This document shows positions 1 through 5,216 of a stretch of 5,216 nt of DNA, one piece after another. This stretch comes from Candidatus Treponema excrementipullorum (lineage in GTDB: Bacteria; Spirochaetota; Spirochaetia; Treponematales; Treponemataceae), in NCBI GenBank assembly GCA_018883625.1, contig JAHLFV010000112.1, positions 1 to 5,216 of the forward strand, in the 5' to 3' direction. Numbering within the stretch: position 1 is the first letter of the stretch; each line of letters opens with the position of its first letter. The position numbers were made by a program, and so were the translations under genes. The notes beneath the pieces were generated by a model. It saw nothing but the letters and a program-made list of their open reading frames with translations. It did not search any database and was not told where the DNA came from.

Positions 1-521
1 ACGTCCACATAATAACAAGGAGACTGCCCAAAATATACAAAATAAAAATCATCAAAATAATATCTTCGTACCGTAACATAATCAAACCATGGACGGTAAG
101 GCTCTATTGACTGATTCTTAAAAGTTCTCCAATGTGACTCATATTCCAGCAGGTCACTCTTTATGTTTAGGCTTCCCAGCAACGCATAATAATACGAAGG
201 AATCCAATAGCTGTTTTTTATATTTGTATCGATTTGCAAATTGTTGTCTTCTAAATATACATCATTTATATTACCTACATAACCTTTGCCATTAGAGTCG
301 CTTAAAACAATGTCAATTCTCAACGGATCACTTATAGGTACTCCAAGACCGTGTTCTCCAATATCGTCAGTATAACAATAAAATCTGTCACCTTTTGAAA
401 ATATTTTTTCATTCAAAGAAAAATCTCGAAGAACCGAATCTCTTCTCAATATGAAGACAGGTTCTTTTGCAAATAAATTAACATTCAAAAATATAATCAT
501 TAATGCTATCAGTCTTTTCAT
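1..521 (-). CDS. Secreted protein with Sec signal peptide, 3' end outside window; candidate periplasmic immunity protein
   Basis: The first 173 codons of an open frame that runs off the window edge without a stop. The start is the ATG at 521-519, supported by an AGAAGGA ribosome binding site nine bases upstream and by a four-base ATGA overlap with the stop of the M23 gene. The N-terminus MKRLIALMIIFLNVNLFA is a typical signal peptide: KR, a hydrophobic core, then LFA before KEP, a signal peptidase I type site. No lipobox cysteine follows, so it is probably soluble in the periplasm. Residues about 22-95 hint at an SH3-like barrel (VLRDFSLNEKIFSKGD, then GKGYVGNINDVYLED). The rest is rich in Tyr, Trp and Phe, with Cys49 and Cys169. 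I do not recognise the family. Coupling to a peptidoglycan hydrolase gene suggests an immunity or accessory role, but this is inferred from context only. The reading frame is certain; the function is weak. Confidence 0.85.
   Translation of the reverse strand, partial: MKRLIALMIIFLNVNLFAKEPVFILRRDSVLRDFSLNEKIFSKGDRFYCYTDDIGEHGLGVPISDPLRIDIVLSDSNGKGYVGNINDVYLEDNNLQIDTNIKNSYWIPSYYYALLGSLNIKSDLLEYESHWRTFKNQSIEPYRPWFDYVTVRRYYFDDFYFVYFGQSPCYYVD
518..521 (-). other. ATGA stop/start overlap between M23 gene and downstream gene
   Basis: The TGA stop of the M23 gene (520-518) overlaps the ATG of the next gene (521-519) by sharing the bases TG. Such four-base overlaps are a standard sign of one transcript with translational reinitiation. 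Confidence 0.85.
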
Positions 522-3500
522 TTTTTTGTATCCTTCTCGTATGTTTCTTTGTAATCAAATGGGTTTACTATATTTTTGTTACTGCAAGCAAATTTGTCGC
601 TCTTATTCTCTTCATTTTTTAATTCGTTAAAATTCATGTCTTCTATAAAATCGTTAAAATCCGCATCTGTCAAAAACATCTGCAAATGCAGATGTGCACC
701 CCTGCCATCAGCTCGTAATTCTAGATTCTCATTACCTTCAATATTATGCCCTCCACTTACACAATGCCCTGTATTGCCAACATATCCCACTATTTCATCC
801 GGAGACACATAATCATTCTCCTTTTTATGCTCTCTATCTCTATCCAAGTGCCCCAACAAAAAATATCTGTTTTTGTCTTCATAAAGCTTGTCAGCCTGGA
901 TAACAATAAAGCATCCGTAACTATAATTTCCCCTATCCCCTTCAACTATAACTTTTCCATAAATTCCGCTTATTATTTTAGCTTTTGAAACTGCAAGATC
1001 AACGCCTTCATGCGAATAGTTGTCGTTTACAAATGCATTAAAATTTTGAGTAAAGGAATACTCTGTTGTCCCTTCCGGCATAAATCCGGGGTTGTTTTTC
1101 ATTGGAAACGGAACAACAACATTATACTTTTCATACGGATTAAACTCTAGTAACCCCAGCCCGTCCATTTTATTATAAAAATATGGGGCACAGACAAAAT
1201 AAAAGCTGTTTGTTCCAAATATCTTGGGATCAGCTGTTTTTAAACCTGCTGCTATATCACAACATTCTTTTTCATTCACAGGAGGTTTTCCTCTGCTTTC
1301 ACAGACTCTATCCTCCTTTATTTTTGCAAAATCCCATTCCAGCGGATGCTTACTTATTGTCCGTTTAAGATATTTTGACAATAATTCATAAAAATATTTA
1401 CTTTCGTTATATATGTTATAATCTTCAGACCCGTCTGCAGGCATTACATATTGCATTAAATAATCATTTTCTTCTGATAATTTATCTATCAGATTTTGCT
1501 TAAATTTATTTATGTTTTCTTTTGTTATAATAAGTTTCCCTTCTGGGCATACCTCATTATTACTAATGGCATTTTTCTTGAGATTGACTGAAATACACTT
1601 GCTATTAAATTCCTCTAGTAAATTTTTCTTGTTTTGGTCTACAAAATTTTTACTTACATAATATGCTTTATTCTCAATAAGGAACTTGCAATATTCTTTT
1701 CCTTCTATCGTTATTGTTTCTAAATCGGTAGATACAAAAGTTTCAGTATAATCCTTTGGAATCTTTGCTGTTTCAAATGTAATGTTTTTTTTGTATGTGT
1801 CAATTACTTGTACTTTACCATTTGCTGAAATACCTTTTTTGATAATCGTTTGAGCATCCTTTTTGTATATCCACTTATATAGCTGCTGAGGAGGATTATC
1901 TTTTGACATCCCTAGTTCTGTGTTTTGATTATTTTGCATATATATTATTATTTCATTCGTAAACTCTTCTACACAATTTTTCACACTATCATCCATTTCT
2001 GTGGAATTAGAGGAAACTGCATCAAATTTATTGTTTTTTACAGTTATCTTACATTTCGGAGTAGTTAAAAATAATTTACATTCTATATCTTTAGTTAAAT
2101 ATCCGCTTTCTACTCCACTTGGATACACAAAAATTTGGTAACTTACAGATGTCAGCTCAACAAAATCTTCTGTTCCTTTGATTTCACAAGTATCCAATTC
2201 ACATCCCGAAGGAGGCAGGAAAATTTTTTCATCCCTTACTGAGAAACTTATATTTTCTACCAAACACTCCGTTTCCTTTGGTATATTTATGGATTCCAAT
2301 ATTATATTTTTTTCTGTTATATCCTCTGTAAAAAACAATGCATAATCTATATACGGTTCACTTTCTGTCCTTTCATTTTCGGCAGGTTCAGAATCCCAAA
2401 ATGGATAGCCCAAAATATCTCCGCTTTTTATTACATCTCCCTTTTTTACCTCAGATTTTACTATTTGAAATTTCAATGATTCATAATACTTTTTTGGTAC
2501 ATAAATGTTTTCATTTTCATTTTTTAACCAAATAAAGTCTTTATTATTATTCATATCCGTTATTATCTCATATAAATTATTAAAAAAACACTCTCCAGTT
2601 CTTTTCTCAATTATTTGTGAAGCAGGATAACCGTTTTTTGTTTCTGAACTTTGGAAGCTTGCTATTATATTGGGATTATTTATAAATATTTTTTTGCAAA
2701 AAACATCATCAGTGTTAATAGCCACTTCATATGACGTTTCTTCATGTAGACACAATTGGACCTTGGCATATAAAAGTGAATTCAATTTACTGTCTTCTAT
2801 TCTGTTTTCATTATCAATAATTTTTACTGAGTTAAAAAAATTATCATATTTCATTGATATATCTATTTTTTCAATAATTGTATACGAAAAAGCTCTTTCT
2901 TTCCACAAGCTAGATGCACCATATATATCAAAAACATTGTCTTTATTTTTAAAAACTCCAGTTAATTCATCTTTTATAAAATTGAACTTTTCTTTTGGAA
3001 AATAACAAGGTCTCACTACCTTACCGGAAGCAGATGTAATTTTATATGAATATTTAACTGACTCTGGTTCACTTATAAATGGAAAAACATGAAAGCTACT
3101 ACTATCAGGAAGTGCATATACAAACTCTTCCTCTTTTGGTAGACTTTCAATATAATCTAGTAGCTCTTGCTGCATGGTTTCATATCTATTTCTTTCATGT
3201 ACATTCCATGTTTTTTTTATTTCAGAATCAGACGACGAAAATAATTTTTGTCTAAAGTCTGATCTTAAATCCACAATTATACCTTGTCCAGGATAATCTT
3301 TTTTATTTGTTTCTTTTTCTTTCCACAAGTACAATTTAGAGTTATCTGACACTATAATTTCCCCTGAATCTGTAACTTCTTGATCTTGTAATATAAAATA
3401 TCCTTTAGGCAATTCTTCGCTTAATTGTATGAATTTTCCTCGTGTTTTTGTACTGAATAATCTGTTTTCAATAAATTCACCTGTATTATTTTCAATTACA

Positions 3501-4096
3501 TAATCAGTATTATAACTTCCTATTTCTTTTCCTTTCTTGTTCATAATCTTAGTGCTTTTTTTTATACTATAAGTATTTGAAAGTGATTTAAAATACTGTT
3601 TATTTTCGTCCGTTAATTCACCTATTATATCATCTTTGATTTTTTTACCATCTATGCTGATTTCTACAATCTTAAAATTCCGCTCATCAATTACTCCCAC
3701 ATCTGGAAGTTGTGTTTTTACCGATATATAAAAAGGATAAAAAGGAATCGGTTGTATTTTTTTTAACTCTTCACAGCTTAATTCTGAAAACGGCAGTATT
3801 TTTGAGCGTAAATTACTGATTAAATTATAACAATGATAACCAGATTTTACATCCTTCTTTTTTGAAGGTAAATTTATCTCATTTTCTGTTACTACATAAT
3901 TCCATGATTTTTCATCATCAAAACAAGAAGCAACCACTTTGCCTTCTATTGGATTTTTTACCGGGGTATTAGCATCTGTAAAATAAACATGTATTCCCGC
4001 ATGCCATATTCCTTCATCACTTATTGGATAGCATCCGTCTGTTCTGTCTCCCATTGATTTATACAAATCATCCTCTTCCATGTTAAAAAAATGCAT
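518..4096 (-). CDS. Large M23-family zinc metallopeptidase (putative cell-wall-degrading effector)
   Basis: A 1192-residue protein with no signal peptide or membrane segment. Its C-terminal domain (about residues 1010-1142) is an M23 (LytM/lysostaphin-like) peptidase, a family that cuts peptide cross-links in peptidoglycan. The zinc ligands are visible: H1029 and D1033 in SHEGVDLA and H1137 in GAHLHLQMF. Likely catalytic histidines are H1083 (LLGHL) and H1135. Residues 18-100 and 543-590 look like the two halves of a second M23-like fold whose ligands are lost. Between and after them lie long unrecognised beta-rich stretches, some SH3-like. A segment with KHPLEWD and LGLLEFNPYE (about 915-987) precedes the peptidase. 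There are 24 cysteines. The start follows the previous stop directly (TAAATG) with an AAAGGGG site 11 bases upstream; Met6 is a less supported alternative. The protein is far longer than a typical housekeeping M23 hydrolase. Lack of a Sec signal plus a coupled secreted partner suggests delivery by an injection machine. The peptidase fold is firm; the effector role is inferred. Confidence 0.92.
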   Translation of the reverse strand: MHFFNMEEDDLYKSMGDRTDGCYPISDEGIWHAGIHVYFTDANTPVKNPIEGKVVASCFDDEKSWNYVVTENEINLPSKKKDVKSGYHCYNLISNLRSKILPFSELSCEELKKIQPIPFYPFYISVKTQLPDVGVIDERNFKIVEISIDGKKIKDDIIGELTDENKQYFKSLSNTYSIKKSTKIMNKKGKEIGSYNTDYVIENNTGEFIENRLFSTKTRGKFIQLSEELPKGYFILQDQEVTDSGEIIVSDNSKLYLWKEKETNKKDYPGQGIIVDLRSDFRQKLFSSSDSEIKKTWNVHERNRYETMQQELLDYIESLPKEEEFVYALPDSSSFHVFPFISEPESVKYSYKITSASGKVVRPCYFPKEKFNFIKDELTGVFKNKDNVFDIYGASSLWKERAFSYTIIEKIDISMKYDNFFNSVKIIDNENRIEDSKLNSLLYAKVQLCLHEETSYEVAINTDDVFCKKIFINNPNIIASFQSSETKNGYPASQIIEKRTGECFFNNLYEIITDMNNNKDFIWLKNENENIYVPKKYYESLKFQIVKSEVKKGDVIKSGDILGYPFWDSEPAENERTESEPYIDYALFFTEDITEKNIILESINIPKETECLVENISFSVRDEKIFLPPSGCELDTCEIKGTEDFVELTSVSYQIFVYPSGVESGYLTKDIECKLFLTTPKCKITVKNNKFDAVSSNSTEMDDSVKNCVEEFTNEIIIYMQNNQNTELGMSKDNPPQQLYKWIYKKDAQTIIKKGISANGKVQVIDTYKKNITFETAKIPKDYTETFVSTDLETITIEGKEYCKFLIENKAYYVSKNFVDQNKKNLLEEFNSKCISVNLKKNAISNNEVCPEGKLIITKENINKFKQNLIDKLSEENDYLMQYVMPADGSEDYNIYNESKYFYELLSKYLKRTISKHPLEWDFAKIKEDRVCESRGKPPVNEKECCDIAAGLKTADPKIFGTNSFYFVCAPYFYNKMDGLGLLEFNPYEKYNVVVPFPMKNNPGFMPEGTTEYSFTQNFNAFVNDNYSHEGVDLAVSKAKIISGIYGKVIVEGDRGNYSYGCFIVIQADKLYEDKNRYFLLGHLDRDREHKKENDYVSPDEIVGYVGNTGHCVSGGHNIEGNENLELRADGRGAHLHLQMFLTDADFNDFIEDMNFNELKNEENKSDKFACSNKNIVNPFDYKETYEKDTKK
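531..538 (-). promoter_or_regulatory. Ribosome binding site of the signal-peptide gene
   Basis: Reads GAGAAGGA on the minus strand, nine bases before the ATG at 521, and lies inside the last codons of the M23 gene. It is the best Shine-Dalgarno match in the window and fixes the start of the downstream gene. With the ATGA overlap it indicates translational coupling, so the two proteins are likely made in linked amounts. Confidence 0.75.
671..1069 (-). other. Catalytic M23 peptidase domain (residues about 1010-1142 of the large protein)
   Basis: All diagnostic M23 motifs appear in the right order: HxxxD (H1029, D1033), a GKVIVEG strand after it (from G1047), the LLGHL motif (H1083), a VGYVGNTG turn (1103-1110) and the HxH motif (H1135, H1137). 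There is an insertion rich in Gly, Asn and charged residues between the VGNTGHC turn and HLH (about 1112-1134). Nothing suggests inactivation. By eye the DNA here is somewhat less AT-rich than the middle of the gene (21 G+C of 60 at 1081-1140, just upstream, against 10 of 60 at 2521-2580). Confidence 0.9.
2327..2470 (-). other. C-terminal half of the degenerate M23-like domain (residues about 543-590)
   Basis: VKSEVKKGDVIKSGDILGYP is the classic 'V.kGD.I..Gd.iG' hairpin of M23 and lipoyl-like folds. It is followed by PYIDYALFF, where an active enzyme would carry HLHFE. Both histidines of HxH are absent. It pairs logically with the N-terminal half at residues 18-100, about 440 residues away. 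The hairpin motif is clear; its pairing with the N-terminus is inferred. Confidence 0.5.
3797..4045 (-). other. N-terminal half of a degenerate M23-like domain (residues about 18-100)
   Basis: The stretch GIWHAGIHVYFTD, followed by TPVKNPIEGKVVAS, follows the opening of an M23 domain (HxGxD, then a TPV..P.dG.V strand). The aspartate ligand position is taken by His (H32 to H36, HxxxH). NYVVTENE and SGYHCYNLISNL then match the usual pattern of the next strands, where active enzymes have a YxHL-type histidine. The match is by eye. The metal site looks altered, so this half is probably structural or ligand-binding. Confidence 0.55.
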
Positions 4097-5216
4097 TTAC
4101 TTGGATACCCCTTTGTCGTTTTTTTGAACAAAAATAATATTTTCTTTTTCCAAATCAACGGAAAATTTCCTGCTTGTTGCCTTGGTATACATTACTGTAT
4201 TTATCTTTGCCGACATACTTGGTTCTTCCTGACTTTGCTCAAGTTTGCTTTCGTTTCGCACTAATTTATAACTATATGATGCCGGTATTATGTTTTCCTT
4301 TTCAATTTTTCCGGAACTAAATAAAAGTTTTTCAGCATTCTCTTCATCATCGTTCTTTATCAGCAGAACTTCAAATCCGTATACTTCATAATCGATATCA
4401 CTTTGTATAATCAAAGAAAATTTAGCCCCTATCTCCACTGTACCGCTTTTCGCCTTCCTGCATCTGTTTCCCGTGACTTCATAATAGTACCGGGGTTTTT
4501 CCGTAAGATTCTCCCCGTTGTAATGGTAGGTCCACTCTGCTTCCGCCTTTCCATCCTTCACACGGGCACTTGTCTCTGCTACCTTCTTGCCGCTCTTTTC
4601 TTCATATACGGTAAACGTTACTCCGCTTCCTTCTTCCATATCCTTTGTTTCAGCACATAACGTAAGCGCCTCTCCTACAATCCCCGTATCCGTCTGCTTC
4701 CCCTCTCCGTCTTTCCATTCCGCCTTTGTTATCTCCGGCCGTACCAGTTTTACTTTCAGACGGTTTTCACTCTTCTTCCAGGGGCACCAGGCACAGTGGG
4801 CTGTAAATACAAACACTGGGTCTTCTTCCGGCGGTAGTTCTCTCCGGTCACTTTCCCATTTCCACTTTGCACTCACACTTCCGTTTTTTACCGTCAGCGG
4901 AAATACCCCGTAGGCTGCCCCGTTTTCAGGTCCGCTTCCTTCCGGAAACACCTGTAATGTCACCATATTCCCGTCTGCTATATTTTTTACGCTTGCCGTC
5001 AGTTCCGCCTCTTCTCCTTCTCCGGTTTCTGTCCTTCCCCATTTTACGCTTGCAAACTGCGCTTCCTTCTCTTCCTTTTCTTCCTGTTCCTTTTGGTATT
5101 CATCCCTGGCAAGAGGGCTTACTATCGCAGGCATCGGCATTGATACCCCTATCGACACCACCGTGCTGTTGTCACGTACTCCCATATCATTGCACGTTGT
5201 CACCGTGCTTCCTATC
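4097..5216 (-). CDS. Adaptor-like protein with two tandem Ig-like repeats and a divergent C-terminal tip; 5' end probably outside window
   Basis: The frame is open to the window edge (reading IGSTV before the first possible start). The true start may therefore lie beyond base 5216. A GTG at 5203 with AGGA six bases upstream is an alternative, giving 368 residues. Numbering from that GTG, residues 1-32 contain the odd SIGVSMPMPAIVSP stretch. Residues 33-49 form a charged Glu/Lys linker, and residues 50-155 and 156-259 are two related beta-rich repeats. Residues 260-368 are a separate tail. There is no signal peptide in what is visible. Codon and base use change sharply at the tail. The gene ends with TAA touching the ATG of the M23 gene. 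I do not recognise a named family; the N-terminal remnant could be the end of a PAAR-like or other spike-tip domain, a weak guess. A role as adaptor or carrier for the following hydrolase fits the layout. Confidence 0.85.
   Translation of the reverse strand, partial: IGSTVTTCNDMGVRDNSTVVSIGVSMPMPAIVSPLARDEYQKEQEEKEEKEAQFASVKWGRTETGEGEEAELTASVKNIADGNMVTLQVFPEGSGPENGAAYGVFPLTVKNGSVSAKWKWESDRRELPPEEDPVFVFTAHCAWCPWKKSENRLKVKLVRPEITKAEWKDGEGKQTDTGIVGEALTLCAETKDMEEGSGVTFTVYEEKSGKKVAETSARVKDGKAEAEWTYHYNGENLTEKPRYYYEVTGNRCRKAKSGTVEIGAKFSLIIQSDIDYEVYGFEVLLIKNDDEENAEKLLFSSGKIEKENIIPASYSYKLVRNESKLEQSQEEPSMSAKINTVMYTKATSRKFSVDLEKENIIFVQKNDKGVSK
4108..4114 (-). promoter_or_regulatory. Ribosome binding site of the M23 gene
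   Basis: Reads AAAGGGG on the minus strand, 11 bases before the ATG at 4096 and inside the last codons of the upstream gene. The spacing is slightly long, which fits a gene also fed by ribosomes finishing the preceding frame (TAAATG junction). It supports the ATG at 4096 over the Met six codons in, which has no such site. Confidence 0.55.
4427..5056 (-). repeat. Two tandem protein repeats of about 105 residues (Ig-like), residues 50-155 and 156-259
   Basis: Both units share the same skeleton. First a Trp near the start (VKWGRTETGE; AEWKDGEGKQ), then GE-x-A-x-L-x-A (GEEAELTASVK; GEALTLCAETK). Next comes G-x-x-V-T (GNMVTLQVFPEG; GSGVTFTVYEEK), then V-K-x-G-x-x-x-A-x-W (VKNGSVSAKWKWE; VKDGKAEAEWTYH). 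A Pro-containing loop and a closing strand with Cys then Ser follow (HCAWCPWKKSENRLKV; NRCRKAKSGTVEI). This is the pattern of duplicated Ig or fibronectin-like beta sandwiches. The DNA copies have diverged, so the duplication is old. Confidence 0.75.

Noticed and set aside
464..521. Lipoprotein signal for the partial downstream gene
   Set aside because: No cysteine follows the hydrophobic core; the LFA-KEP junction fits signal peptidase I.
576..988. Several + strand open frames of 69-80 codons
   Set aside because: They lie antisense to the M23 domain, whose motifs prove the minus strand is coding. Their translations have no recognisable motif and they lack good ribosome binding sites.
2670..3005. 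A 111-codon + strand open frame with hydrophobic stretches
   Set aside because: It is antisense to the AT-rich centre of the large gene. The Phe, Leu, Ile and Ser richness is what the reverse of Lys/Asn/Glu-rich coding produces.
1785..3764. Eight-base T runs on the + strand (1785-1792, 3211-3218, 3556-3563, 3757-3764) as phase-variation tracts
   Set aside because: All encode Lys or Phe-type codons in frame and are the length expected in DNA this AT-rich. The frame is intact across each one.
4097..4440. Frameshift or assembly join as the cause of the composition break
   Set aside because: The reading frame continues through it without a stop, and the tail is a plausible protein ending exactly at the next gene's start. 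Exchange of a module explains it better, although a chimeric assembly cannot be fully excluded.
4403..4913. Two + strand open frames of 85 and 108 codons
   Set aside because: They are antisense to the Ig-like repeats, which are clearly conserved in the minus frame.
5063..5100. Long pyrimidine-rich tract on the + strand
   Set aside because: It is simply the reverse of GAA/GAG/AAG codons for the Glu/Lys-rich linker. No regulatory meaning is needed.

Overview
The window holds three genes on the minus strand, packed head to tail with no intergenic space. Reading in the direction of transcription (from base 5216 down to base 1) they are: (1) a 5'-truncated gene for an adaptor-like protein built of two tandem Ig-like beta repeats; (2) a 1192-residue protein ending in an intact M23 zinc metallopeptidase domain, the fold that cleaves peptidoglycan cross-links; and (3) the first 173 codons of a gene for a protein with a signal peptide. 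Genes 1 and 2 abut exactly (TAAATG). Genes 2 and 3 overlap by four bases (ATGA). They almost certainly form one operon that continues past both window edges. No promoter, terminator, RNA gene, CRISPR array or insertion sequence is visible, and the + strand open frames are antisense shadows.

Organism: most of the DNA is AT-rich, genes 2 and 3 have purine-rich ribosome binding sites (more clearly placed for gene 3), and gene 3 has a Sec signal peptide. A diderm, host-associated bacterium is likely. The overall style recalls Treponema or related spirochaetes, but that is an impression from memory and not proven here. Shine-Dalgarno use argues mildly against Bacteroidota.

How the genes may work together: the M23 protein has no signal peptide, while the next gene has one and is translationally coupled to it. 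The gene before has a body of normal base composition and a C-terminal tip that shares the AT-rich composition of the M23 gene. This is the arrangement expected of an effector cassette of a contractile injection or type VI-like system: adaptor or spike-associated protein, then a cell-wall hydrolase cargo exported without a Sec signal, then a periplasmic protector (immunity) protein. No injection-system structural gene lies in the window, so this is an inference from layout.

A further point is that the M23 gene appears to carry a second, degenerate M23-like domain at its N-terminus. Its two halves are separated by about 440 residues of unrecognised sequence, and its metal ligands are replaced.
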